From the NCBI GenBank assembly GCA_944470555.2, contig OX104127.1, forward strand, positions 115,782,741 to 115,846,740: 64,000 nt of DNA, in the 5' to 3' direction. A program made the translations under genes and the position numbers. Source of the DNA: Heterobilharzia americana. Its lineage: Eukaryota; Platyhelminthes; Trematoda; Strigeidida; Schistosomatidae. The notes beneath the pieces are model-generated. The model saw only the letters and a list, made by a program, of their open reading frames with translations. It made no database searches and had not been told where the DNA came from. Below are positions 50,436 to 61,593 of this stretch, piece by piece (within the stretch, counting starts at the first letter, position 1; the number at the start of each line of letters is the position of its first letter).

Positions 50436-50802
50436 ATTCAATTGAACTGGCACTCATTGGTGACTAGCTTCGATAGATATTCCCGAAGTTGCAATGAGAA
50501 GTCGTGACCGGTGAGGGCAAAGCCTGAGGGTCGTGGGGACAGTTACTCAACGATTAAGTTGGCTGGCGGTTGCGCTATATCGTGAGCTAACAGAAGTTGG
50601 AAATATGGAGCATTGGATTCTGACCCAGTGGCTCAATGGAAACGTGCTAGCCACGCAGCCTGAAGGTGGTGGGTCCGATCATTGGGGGGGGGGGGGTCGT
50701 GGGTGTGCACTGCTGAGGAGTCGCATACTAGGACGAAACAGCTGTCGAGTGCTCTCAGGTTTTCTTTGTTCCTCCAACTGATGTCAGTTTACGATGAATA
50801 AC
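50436..50802 (+). mobile_element. tRNA-derived SINE with hammerhead, right arm of inverted repeat
   Basis: Plus-strand twin of 49993-50359. A-box-like TGGCTCAATGG is at about 50629 and B-box-like GGGTCCGATCATT at about 50671, followed by G13 (50684-50696) and a hammerhead. The 3' tail continues past the arm to about 50845. The homopolymer is one base shorter than in the left arm (13 versus 14), one of very few differences. Confidence 0.82.
50707..50752 (+). ncRNA. Hammerhead ribozyme (type B), core intact
   Basis: GCACTG, CTGAGGAG, second stem, GAAA (50735-50738) and the GTC cleavage triplet with the break predicted after C50746. Compared with the left-arm copy, the base just after the cleavage site is G instead of C, which leaves a G-G mismatch next to the core in stem I (5 of 6 pairs). 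Activity is likely but may be reduced. Confidence 0.75.
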
Positions 50803-53800
50803 ACTTTGAAATATTTCCAAATCTTCACAATTCCCTCAAAATTCAAATATATCATCGGCAGAATGACTTAGAGTTGATTGCATTTACTTATGCAATTGAA
50901 ACATTAACAGATAAGCTAGCCGATCAACCGTTCTCAGTGGCTGATTTCATTGGAAAACTTGTAAAATTTCTTATCTTTAACAAAATGTTGTTCAAAAAAT
51001 AATCATCGTTAGATTATTTTAGGTTTATCTGTCTTAGATTTCTAGAAGTCATTCGTTTGTACGTCATTTGAAGAGAGAGCCATTAGTGGTGAAAATGTTA
51101 AAAATTAAAATTTTTCAAAGATATACAGTAGATCAATTTCAAAATACCGTTTAGCTGTAGTATGGATGACTAAGAGAAGTGTTATTAGGTTCTGTTATGC
51201 TTTTGACACTGCTAATCCATTGTGATCCACATATTGTTACTTGAAACAAAATTTACGGGTGAAATAGGAAGCAAATATTTTAGTTCATACTAGTTTGCAC
51301 AAGTCATTGTTCTCGTACGTGAGATATACTTATTTTCACTACCTGAACACTTTGACGCCCTGAAGTAACACAGCAGTAACTTTGTCTAATAACCCTATCT
51401 GTGAAGCGCTGTTTTGTAAAAACGTGAACAGTGGTAGAAAGTCAAATATATGACTAGGCATTTTGTCATTAGGTTATCGACAGTTACAATAAGTGATTCT
51501 ACTTGGCAGGAATTTTATAATAACTTTCTCAATGCATAAATAGCTGTACAAATGTAGCAACCGAAAAGAAGTTACTTTGACTTATCTCTTCTTTTTGACA
51601 CTCTGAGGGATGTAAATGAGTGAATGACTTTAAAAGTCATCGAAACAACTGTTGAGACAACCGACTTTGTTTCCTTTTTTTAATGAAAAACGATCTTCTG
51701 GTTGGAATACCAGAACCTGATTCGTTATTTCAGGAGTTGCTAGGATGGCCTTTCAGTTTACTGTCAAGAATCATCAACACGTATGGATTACCACGTTGGA
51801 AACAGAAAAGTATTAAATCACAAAACTTGGTTTCTAACAAGCATTCTCTCCTCATGGGATCATTTCGAAGTACTTGTGAATGAGGCTGACGATCAGCTGT
51901 ATGACATTTATGTATGTATTCCTCACAACAAACTAAGGTTGTTGTAGCTGACCGGTAGTGGTAGAGTTGTTTTCTCTTCGACCCCAATCGTAGTCTCAAC
52001 TTTTAGGCTTATTGACAATAACGTTGAGATACGGTAAGTTTTTCTCAACGAAACTATACCTCACATAGCAGAATCGACCAGTGTAAGACTACTCTCACAC
52101 TCACTTCAACCTAGCTTCGTTGAGATGCTGAAACCTGACCTGTCAGGTTTATTGATGATAATTAAATGATTGTTGGGAATTTACGTCTTTTAGTTGGTTT
52201 GGCACAAAATGAGCCACTTGTAAGCCACTATTTTCTGAAGTAAAAATCACAGCAAAATGTGTCGCGCAGATTAAACTATTAGCCTTGTCCGCTTATAATA
52301 TATTGTTATCAGGCAGTTTTAGGAAATGGCATACATTGTGCACGAAATATGTCATCATCAAAACAAAGATAAAGTGTATAAGCATCGTAAAGAAAACGTA
52401 TTAAAGTCAGTAATAATAGTCATGATTTCGATTGGTCAGATTGTTGGAGTCAGTAATGTTGGTCTTTAACAAGCATTGATTTTACTAATTAGCCAGGGAA
52501 ACGTTAACGTAGAAAGGTAACATATCATTGAAGTCAAATGGTGATAAATAAGAAAATGTAAAGGAAATCAAATAAAGATGTATTAGTATATTTGATCTAC
52601 TGTCGTCTATGTAAGGAAACATTTTATGTTCCACTATTATGGTATGACAAATATGCACGCCACCTGACACAGTATAACATCTATCACATATCTGGCATCT
52701 ACTAAGCAAATTGGTGAAAATTTTCAAGTTAAACTGAGAATGTCATTATACCTAAGGATGCTTATTTGTATACATTAATATAATGTTTTACATTAGCAAT
52801 GAAATCGGTGGACTTGTGGCGTTGAGCTGACATTAACTAGAAGATCTTTGAATCTACAATTAAACACTTCTAAACTAAGTAAAGCTATTTAGAAGCTGCT
52901 TTGTGGTAACACCTTCTAAGGAGACAGATAAACACAAGAACTAGCATTTTGTCAGTGTTGGCATCATACTAGGAAGGCGAAAAAGTTGTATGCGCAGGTT
53001 AGGTTTTCAACATCTGCGATGTTCACCAACACGCGTTCATCAGGCAATATGAATTGAGAACGTTATAATTTCCTAATTTAACCGGTTTTCAATATGTTTG
53101 TGTCCCCATTGCTCAGTTTCTGAAATTAAGTCAGCCTGCTATTTGATGTTTGACGAGTGGAATGTTTTATTGAGCAGGAATGCATATTGTATTTCGATGA
53201 TAAGATGCTAACAAATAACACCCAGTCACTTATACAAATTCAGCAAAAGACGTCATGCATCATGCATAAAAAGTTAGATATCATCATTTCACAAGAGAAA
53301 ATCGTCATGATTTAGTCAAGAACTGTGGTTAGAAACGGTCGTTTATCTCTAAATAATTAAAATTGTCAGTCGACTGTAAATCTGAATTTTTCACGGGGTA
53401 AGTAGTTCCACTATTAGTACCTTTAATATTATTCACAGAGTAAAAATTTCATTAATAATGAAATGTATTAGGAAATATGAGCTAAACTCTAAGGATGTAA
53501 TCTCATGAGCTATATTAAGTTTTCAATATAGACTGATAAGCTCCCTCACTTCCTTTTTTGACAAAACATCGCACTGAAAGACATATCTAGAAAAAACAGC
53601 TGTTTTTTTGACTGTTATTTCCTTGTTAACCGATGTTTTTTCAAAATATTGATACCACCTATTTATTAGGCGGATTATATTTACTGCATAAAATGAAGTT
53701 TCTCTTTAACCAAAAAGTAATCACTACAAAACTCTAGGTGTATCATTCAATGTTTGTTCATCACATCTGAAGGCGACGTGTTTTCAAACACATATGTAGA

Positions 53801-55012
53801 ACGGTCATTCCGAAGGACTAGTTCAAAAGCCAGTTTACTACATTTCGAAAACATTTTGGAGATTTTTGTTTTCCTAACACTAGATATCAACCTAACTCAT
53901 CGATTTACACACAGAAAAGTAATAACTGGGAGTGAAATAAGGTCCTAAGTACGTAACGAATGCCTATGTGACTGGGCTTGTATCCCCATATCAAATATGC
54001 AATAAAAGCTGTCTGACTTGCCCTGAAGTTTTTTTTCATTTATTCAAATACATTCACCTGACTTTAGGAAAAGAGAAGAGAAAATCACAGCGAGTAAACA
54101 TTTTTCTTCTCAATGAATTCAGTGTTTAAGCTCTTCATACACGAACATAAAATAATAGGATATTCCAAGGCAACTTCTGTTCGAAGGTCAAAATATACTG
54201 CACAAAGAAAAACAGTTATGTAGTGTATACGGAGATTAGGAAAATAGACAAACGTTTAGAAAATGAAATATGATTACATCAAAGACAGATTACCTAGTAT
54301 AATCAGTCCTTGATGGTGGTTGTGGTATAGAAAGAGGTTAGGCATACTTCTTGTGAATGCAAACAGTGATTTAGCCTTCAGAGTTGGAAATACTTAAGAT
54401 TTAATCAAATGTCTTATTCTTGCGTGTCTCAGACAGTTTGGTTCCGTAATATGAAACTTTTCGAAGGAATAATCAAAAAAACCTCAGAGTCCTGAGTAAA
54501 CTAAGTGTTTTGTTGAAGAGCTTCAAATCCACTTCCATCCCTCCTTTGTCAACTGAGTTGAAGGGTTCTCAAGAGTACATTTCGAAATCTGGCACTCGGT
54601 ACGAAAAACGTTATTCCAGTACACTCTGCGCGGCAAATGCCATCTTCATTCTTTTTTCTTCGTGGTGACATCATCATGTGGTAGGAAAGACTTCTAAACT
54701 GGTGACAATCAGCTGTCAAATAAGTTCTTGTTTATGCAGTTTTATAGCTGATATTCCTTTGAAATAAGATATAATTGGCAACTGGACATTTTCTTACAGA
54801 GTGCGAAAACGTATTTTCTGACGTATTTATAGATCTGATAAATGGGAATCTTTGAATAAGGCATCGAATCAATTTATTCTATAAGAACACGCGCATGGAT
54901 TACTTTCACTATATAAGCAATTGTAAACATTTTCACTATATGGATCCGCCTGCATAAGAATGCGGTTTTGTAAAGAAACCAATAAAAAAAGGACCATTAA
55001 GTTTTTTTCATC
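50803..55012. other. Non-coding DNA downstream of the GPCR gene
   Basis: Mostly AT-rich with no recognised gene. A patch at 51683-51945 has coding-like runs in three plus-strand frames and is reported as a finding. A tRNA-like segment may lie at about 51935-52000. Confidence 0.45.
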
Positions 55013-56856
55013 TCATTTTTTGCTACACAAACGTTTTATCCATCTACATTGAAATAAATTACGAAACTGTGTACGAAATTGTGTTGACATTGTCCAAAAT
55101 ACCAAAAAATTCAATAGATATGAACACAATATTAAAAGATTACAAATTGTTACAACACGCAACCATATTATGTTGGTATGCGCTTCACTGACATTGATCG
55201 CAGCATTTACACGATCAAGTTCACTGACTAATTCCATTACTGTATAAGGTAATAAAATAGTATGATTACTGCTTCTTATAATTGGTATAAACTCTTGTAC
55301 AACGCCATTGGAATGGGTACTGGTAGGCCGTCCATATATTCTGTTCTGCATCAATTTAATTGTGTATATAAAAATAACTAGAGCAATAGGTAGGTGTATG
55401 AGTATAAATTTTATAAGCAGAACTATTAACATATTAGATACACAGAACAACTCAGTAACCTGAGATTTTCGTCGAACTGCAGCTACATTGAAACCTTTGT
55501 TCTGAATTTGATTGTCATCATTGTTATCGATAGCATCCAAGGAAATATTTTTATGGAGATTAGTATGAAAATTACCATGATTTTGGTTTGTAAATAAAAA
55601 CGCATGTAATTTGCTGGTTGTAATGCAACAGAAACAATTTATTTTAGATTTAATTTCATCTTCATTAGTATTTTGACGATGTTCTGTATTATGAGTGTAA
55701 CCATCTGAAGAGATATTATTAATGTTCGGCGATACACCCAACCTAAAACAATTTGGTAGAGAGTGTGATTTGATCCGTTCATATGATATTGGCATTTTTG
55801 ATAATTGTACCTGCACTCTGCCTTTTGTTAACCATAAATGTCGTTCATGAATTCGTCGCATCCTGATAATTATCATTATTGTCAAAATTATTAGAAGTAT
55901 ACATGGCAGTAAATGCACCAATATGACACGGGATAAAAAATACAGAAACATTTGAATCGGTAAACAAAGATGACATTTCATTACAACTTCAGGTAAATGA
56001 TCTAACGCTTCATACAATAAAATCTCCTTGAAATTGACTGAATAGTTCCTCAGTGTAAGATTTTGATGTAAAAGTAAGGGTTGAAAATTAGTGAAAGTTG
56101 ATTGAAACATTGGAATGTGCAAAAGAAGGGCACATGTAAAACAAGAACACAAACACAGCGCACTATTGGTATGGAAAACAATCTAGATGCTTTGTTCGGA
56201 TATGTAATGTATATTAAACGTTGAAATGCAACAAAAAGTGTCAACCAGGTAGCTGTTGTATGACAGACAGTTGGAAGAAATACCGTAGTCCAAGCAAGTA
56301 TCCCACTTACTGTTGGATTTGAACTAGTTTCGTAAATGTGAAGTGGTGCATATTTCCACCATTTGGATATTTGTGTTAAATTGTTCCTTGAGTATTTACG
56401 GTTCTCCCACCAGACAGACTCACCATAAAATGCTCTCAATAAATACATTGGCAGTGGCAACAATCCATTTGACATTTCAGCTATTGTTATACCTAAAAGA
56501 ACTGCATATACAGGTGTTTGCATTGTTGATCGAGTTAATACAGCGAATGTTAAACTGCTGAGCACAATTAACATCATTAGAAGAACAGGCATAATACCTG
56601 TTTGCACAACTTTATCGAATAGTATGTTATTTTCAATATGTAATTCGGGATATGGTCCGCAGATAAAGTGTAACTGTCTGGCTGATACCATTCCGCTATA
56701 TCCAGTTGTGCGCGACGTTTTGTCAAACAGGAATAATTCTTTGCGATTTAATATCGGTTTAACAACACTTATAGCTGTTAATGCTATACTTTGTCCTTCA
56801 GGATCGTTAAAGCCATAGAATAAGTGGTAGTTTGTGTCTACAGCACTGTTGTTCAT
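55013..56856 (-). CDS. Peptide-type GPCR (rhodopsin family), one frameshift
   Basis: A seven-transmembrane receptor, probably for a neuropeptide, in the plasma membrane. The first block (56856-56050) starts at an ATG with an in-frame TGA 21 bases upstream (56877-56875). It has an N-terminus of about 83 residues, TM1 (about 84-108), TM2 (115-141), a W-rich first outer loop, TM3 (184-211) and FQRLIYI (211-217) in place of DRY. The second block (56152-55013) carries the end of TM4 (ALLLHIPMF), TM5 (about 67-97 of that block), a long asparagine-rich third inner loop (about 98-235), TM6 (236-266) and TM7 (326-353) ending SYLLNFLVFWTMSTQFR. QR instead of DR and the TM7 ending resemble sex-peptide/myoinhibitory-peptide receptors. 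The blocks are offset by one base: a single missing base in the A-run at 56138-56141 (T-run in the gene) explains it, giving about 613 residues. No intron is needed. It may be an assembly error or a recent pseudogene. Confidence 0.87.
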
Positions 56857-56877
56857 TGCGTCCTCATAAGTTTCTCA

Positions 56878-57198
56878 GTTTGTTAAACGTGTCCGCTTTA
56901 TGTCCAGTATTATCCAGTTACGGTCAATATAAATTAACCTAAAAAATAAAAACAAAAGAAAATATTTTCACAATCATAGAGAACCACTTTGAAACTACTA
57001 CACAGAAGGTAATCAATATCATATGATTTCAATATTCATGTTTTGTTTCCTTTTTCTTCTTAGTAGCTTGGCGAAGTTTATGAAACACAAGGAGTAGGTG
57101 ACTGTCTTAAACAATTAACACCATCCTATCCAGTAAACTTAAAGAGATGCGGTTTGTTTTATGATAATTACAAGATCTCCGTAAGGACTGGTTTATTT
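56878..57198. other. Region between GPCR and upstream coding-like exon
   Basis: About 320 bp of AT-rich DNA between the GPCR start and the stop codon of the coding-like segment on the same strand. It should hold the receptor's 5' untranslated region and possibly its promoter. No specific site is recognised. Confidence 0.4.
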
Positions 57199-57470
57199 TT
57201 ATTTGATTAAATAAGTCCTGAGCATCTGCATCACTTCAAAATCTATTTTTTGCCGAGTAATCGAAAGTAAATTATCCTTTTTGAAATAGGTGCCATGTGT
57301 CATGGTAGTCCTTTCAAGAGTATTGACATGCAGTGTTTCGAATAAACGATGAGTTGACGAACCAAATAATTCAATCCACGGCTGTTCCGGTTTTAGATGA
57401 TCAACAATAGAGCCACGGTATTTACGTTGACCAGTTAGTGGATTATATTACTTCACACTTTCATTACTTA
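57199..57470 (-). CDS. Coding-like terminal exon, protein not recognised
   Basis: A minus-strand frame is open for 82 codons (57447-57202) and ends with a TAA at 57199-57201. It reads NPLTGQRKYRGSIVDHLK, then PWIELFGSSTHR, THGTYFKKDNLLS and MLRTYLIK at the end. This is far more protein-like than the surrounding DNA, with balanced charge and mixed secondary-structure propensity. It does not begin with Met. A splice acceptor (AAACAG) at 57471-57476 would add SNESVK, but then a TAA (57450-57448) falls in frame directly before YNPLTG. Either this TAA is a real nonsense mutation or base error in a terminal exon, or the region is a pseudogene. An AATAAA lies just past the stop. I do not recognise the family. 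Confidence 0.5.
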
Positions 57471-57546
57471 CTGTTTATGGAGTCTATTCCTACGGCCTTG
57501 CTTTGAGTCAACCAAACATAATGATAAAACAAATGAATTCAGTTAC

Positions 57547-57614
57547 TTTTTTTAATTTTTTGAGGAAGAATACTCCTACATGCAAGCTGAGCTGCAGAGC
57601 CATCCCAGTGCATT
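57547..57614 (-). other. Possible upstream exon of the same gene
   Basis: A 68-nt minus-strand segment lies between an acceptor (CATAG) and a donor (GTAACT, 57546-57541). It reads MHWDGSAAQLACRSILPQ and then a lysine-rich end. Its end phase (one base over) matches the start phase of the exon at 57470, with a 76-nt intron between. No further upstream exon could be joined in phase. Confidence 0.3.
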
Positions 57615-59631
57615 CTATGTGTATGATATAAAGTATGTAATATTTCGTAAAGCCTAGCAATACAATCTAGGCTTTATGTTTTTCAGTCTATTTTCAACTT
57701 GTCAGCCGGATACAATCAGATTCTAATCATGGCAGTCGTAGTTAAACTTGAACTCACCAGCTATAGTTTGAAATACCAGAGAGGAATACAGTAAGTTAAT
57801 TAGTTAAGACTGCTGCAATTTCGTCACTGAAAAGAGTATTATGAACATAGCTGCTACTCATTACAATATATCCAAGCTATGTCTGAATAAAGCGAAAGAG
57901 ATGTTTTTTATGAGGATTCTTTATGTCAAAAGAGACTGATAGAATAAAATTTGAAAATTTATCAGACAGGAATCATTTCAGACACACTGAGGAAGATCAG
58001 ACAAGACGTAGTATTTTAAGGATATCATTATAATATTAAATATATAATATATGTAATAAAAAACTACGCTTTTTTCTACTTGCTACTATTGTTTGCATGC
58101 AGAAAACTTATTCAAATATAAGGTAAATATAGACACATTATTCACCATTGTTACGATAAATGCAAAAGTCGCAAAATGTCTCTTTTGGTATTTCCTGTTT
58201 TAAAAATGGAAAAGTTCATTTACATCTATCATATCAATGGACCAAATCAGGCTCTAAGAATGTTTATTCAGTAGACTATTCAAAATTAACTACAACATAT
58301 GTAACACTGACAGAGTAAAAGTAATGTAATAACTAATTACTCTGAATAAGATTAGAAAACCGCATTCTATTTCGTATAAGTAGTAATATCAAGTCTAAAA
58401 GGTTTGTGAAATCTCACAAATAACAGTAGAAATTACATAATGTGAAGATTGGAGTTGTGAAATACTAAATCTATGACACTGTTACTGTGTCTGTTCACTC
58501 ACAGAATGATGAATATTTACAATATATTTGTTTAAAAATAAAAAGAAGCTTAATTGGATAACATTTTAGTTAGATTTATCATAATTATATCAAAATTGCA
58601 TTACAAATATTGGGTACTGATGGATAATTTGATATTCCACGTAAATTATATTTGTAATAATCTCAGCCTCTGTGAAATGAAACATTTCTATTGTTTCGTA
58701 CCGGAACTCGGTCTGAACTTCTCCAATGTCATCATGAACTTTAATTGTCGAAGATATATGAACGAATTCAAAAGTGTATAATTCAACTCCATTACCGATG
58801 CTTTCTGTGAAGTATAATCAGTAACCATTCAGTGTGAAATTGTGTTTATCTTGCTATGCGATTTGTAATTGAGTGTTTTTTTTCATATTTTTCTTGACAA
58901 ATAAACTACAAATGCGTTTTTAACTAATGCAATCTGATGGACACCTAGTTTATGCATCTATACCTCCTTTGACAGTAAAAGCAACAGTAGCTCGAAATCC
59001 GATCAACAGACTTAATCATGTTGCTTCGATGAAAAACGGTAATACATTAAAGTAAATGTCAGTATGTTTTACACCGAAAGTCGATAAATATGCCTAAGAT
59101 TCTTTGAAAGAATATTAAAGTCAAAGTTAGGAATGTACTGCAACTTCTCCCAAAAAGCTGGACCTATACTACGAAGATTCTTTATGATAGGGAGAACTCT
59201 GAAAAGTTATGAAAACAATTTCCGGTAAATATTACAAGATGGTCTGTTTTTGTATAGCATATGCTCTACTTTCAATCTTATTGAAGGTTGAATGGGTGAT
59301 AACGAAGGAAAACATGATGTGTTGAATACGGTGTGATTTGTGCAGGTTAAACAACCAGACAAATAAATTTGAGGATGATAGACCGAAAACTATATGTTCC
59401 CTAAATTCCGAAAACTACAGCAGATAGTATGAAACTGGAAATGGACCGGCAAATCATTGCAGTGGATAAAACTGGTCACAAAATTATACTCCATGGAAAC
59501 TAGGCTCTAGAAAATAGTTTGGGGTCACTCAAGAAAGATTCATGGTTGTGACCCAACATTTCTGGGCGAATCTAGTTAATTTGAACAGGCAAGATACAGA
59601 ACAGTTCGCTGTCTCTTGACAATAAATCAAA
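57615..59631. other. AT-rich non-coding DNA
   Basis: No firm gene or repeat. A good donor-like GTGAGT on the minus strand near 57760 follows a partly open stretch but cannot be joined in phase to the exon at 57614. Confidence 0.4.
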
Positions 59632-59780
59632 ATGACAACTCTTCTTTTTGGTTTCATCACCATTTTCGTCTTCATAATCTTTGCAGCAACGGCAGCACAA
59701 CCTGGACTAATTCGATGTGCTATTCTTACCAACACCACCACTGTTAATCTGCACCACTTTTTTTCTGATAAATCAATAAG
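59632..59780 (+). CDS. Candidate first exon of a small secreted protein
   Basis: An ATG with an in-frame TAA nine bases upstream (59623-59625) opens a 49-codon frame that runs into a strong splice donor (AATAAG then GTAAAC at 59781). The product starts MTTLLFGFITIFVFIIFAAT, a typical signal-peptide hydrophobic core, with a plausible cleavage around AAQPG. A short polar segment with an NTT glycosylation site follows (CAILTNTTTVNLHH). Without splicing the frame would stop two codons past the donor. First exons of this kind are typical of schistosome secreted or micro-exon genes. Downstream exons could not be found by eye, so this is a prediction from one exon only. An open minus-strand frame (59529-59741) overlaps it. 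Confidence 0.35.
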
Positions 59781-60317
59781 GTAAACACATTTTGCTGTTG
59801 ATTAGTCCTTAATGGGGTTTGTTAATTTATTCATTACATACTGACAAAAATGATGCATATATCCATCTCATTTGCTTTTTGGAATTTCATACAAAATTAC
59901 AATGTCGATCACCTGTTAAATTCACATCCCATATTTACAACAAATGAGAAAATGAATAATAACACTGACCCATACATCGCACAACAGAATAAATTCAAGT
60001 TCACACTGAGTAATTACTGATCTTACTTCAGAAATCAGTTAGCTTACAAAGAGCATCAGACAAAAAGATTGAAGACGTATGGCTAAAGTCATTTGTATAC
60101 CTTCGATATTGTAAGTTGATAATGTCTCTGAAAAGGCTCAGATTAGATTTTCAGACAAAATATTTGAATTATTTTGTTTTACAGGGTCTAGGGTCTATAC
60201 AAATATATCCTACATTGCAATAAATATACTTTTTAGACCATAAAAAAATTGTTAAGTGAAGGGAACACTTTTCAAAGAATTTCTTTTCTAAAACTTAATG
60301 TATATGCTATTTCAGGT
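59781..60317. other. Non-coding; would be intron of the candidate gene
   Basis: AT-rich. No convincing downstream exon or repeat. Confidence 0.4.
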
Positions 60318-60526
60318 TGGTATTCATCACGGACTAACATCAGTTGGAGAAACACTGGGAACCCGGGAGAACTAAATAGCTGTTGCGGCGTAGTATAGGA
60401 CTCCTCAGAATTGCGCACCCATGGCTTCTCCAGGGATCAAACCCGTAAAGCTTTAGGTTCCGCGACCAGCACGCTGCCATTAAGCCACTAGGTTGGAATG
60501 CAATGGTCTGTATTCCCTACTTATCT
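60318..60526 (-). mobile_element. Degraded type-B SINE, left half of inverted pair
   Basis: Minus-strand relative of the 50 kb SINE: tail at 60318-60345, hammerhead region at about 60380-60420, B-box-like region at about 60440 and tRNA-like head to about 60500. The first core segment CTGAGGAG survives, but the GAAA element reads GCAAC, so the ribozyme should be inactive. Confidence 0.7.
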
Positions 60527-60900
60527 CCTCGTTGTTGACTAGCTATGAGAAATGATTTCCGAAGCTTTAATGAAAGGCCATGACCAGGAGACTCAACTAA
60601 GTGAAACATGAGCACAGTTACTCTGCGACGGTATGAGATATTTCGTGAACTGATAGAAAAAGGAAATATAAGCCACTGGATTCTGACCCAGTGGCTCAGT
60701 GTTTACGTATCGGCTATGGAAGCTAAACACCCTGAGTACGACCGCTGGGGAAGTCACGGGTGCGTACTACTGCGAAGTCATATACTCGGACAAAACAGTT
60801 GTCCAGTGCTCGCCGGTTTTCAATTTTTCTGTAACTGATGCCAGTCCAGGATGAATACCGTCAGGAAATCAGTAAATCCCCACAAACGTCGAAATTTTAT
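60527..60900 (+). mobile_element. Degraded type-B SINE, right half of inverted pair
   Basis: Plus-strand relative of 50436-50802, with the same block order: GACTAGCT, CCGAAG, GTGAACTGATAG, ATTCTGACCCAGTGGCTCA, then hammerhead region and tail. The ribozyme core reads CTGCGAAG instead of CTGANGAG, and GAAA has become AAAA in GGACAAAAC, so it should not cleave. The first copy of the tandem triplication starts inside this ribozyme. Confidence 0.72.
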
Positions 60901-61593
60901 ATGCAACTGTTTAGCTTTTGAAAGCAAGTTTGATGAACACGAGTTTCTCCATTGAACTATGTGTGCTATATTCAGTGCTCTACCCAACGGGTCATTTGAA
61001 TGCTTAAAGAGGAAAGAAGATTTATTGATGTAAGTTTAGCTGGGGCAAACGGTTTACAAAGGAAAGGAGGAATAATGCTAACAAAATGAGTATTATGAGC
61101 TTCACAGAGCCTTAGTGATAATAAATGTTTTGTTCGACAGATGTCAAGTACCAAAATTCAGTTGTCATCTCATACATCCTTATCTCTCTTAAGATTAGGC
61201 GCATCACAATTAGTGAAATTTTCTCTCGCTATGGGTTGAATGAACATATTTTATAAGAAAAGGATATTAATGTGTAAGAGGTGGAATTGTAATTGATTTT
61301 TAGAAACTTAAAAATAGTATATAGTAGGAGTCTCCCTGCAAACTTTTACACGGTGTGTGATTTTTATAAAGTTGATGTAGCTGACCCAACTGAGTTGAAT
61401 ATGACTGACATATCTTTGTATTTATCATAACCATTGTTTAAGTACATACAAAGATGTAAACATAGATATAAAGTTGTTTATGCTTAAACTAAGTGAAAAA
61501 AAGAATAGTGAAACATGAGAAAAATTGAAACGTTAAACAACATCCGGAACGTATTTTAGAAAAATAGAGAATGAACTAGATGAATAAAAATTT
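60770..61593 (+). repeat. Tandem triplication, copy 1 (824 bp)
   Basis: The unit starts at CTGCGAAGTC inside the SINE ribozyme and ends at AATAAAAATTT. A 60-codon minus-strand frame (60972-61154) recurs in every copy but shows no domain and is not called as a gene. The unit joins about 130 bp of SINE 3' part to about 690 bp of local AT-rich DNA. Confidence 0.93.

Noticed and set aside
50014..50781. Two nearly identical 82-codon frames at 50014-50262 (minus) and 50533-50781 (plus)
   Set aside because: They lie wholly inside the inverted SINE copies and read through the tRNA-like head, a G homopolymer and the ribozyme, so they are repeat sequence rather than a protein gene.
57448..57450. Reading the TAA in the coding-like exon as tyrosine under a variant code
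   Set aside because: The variant TAA=Tyr reading has been proposed for flatworm mitochondria, not the nucleus, and this window is clearly nuclear; a nonsense mutation or base error is simpler.
60972..61154. A 60-codon minus-strand frame present identically at 60972, 61796 and 62620, which could look like a gene family
   Set aside because: It is a by-product of the 824-bp tandem triplication. The predicted peptide has no recognisable domain and no start context or splice support.
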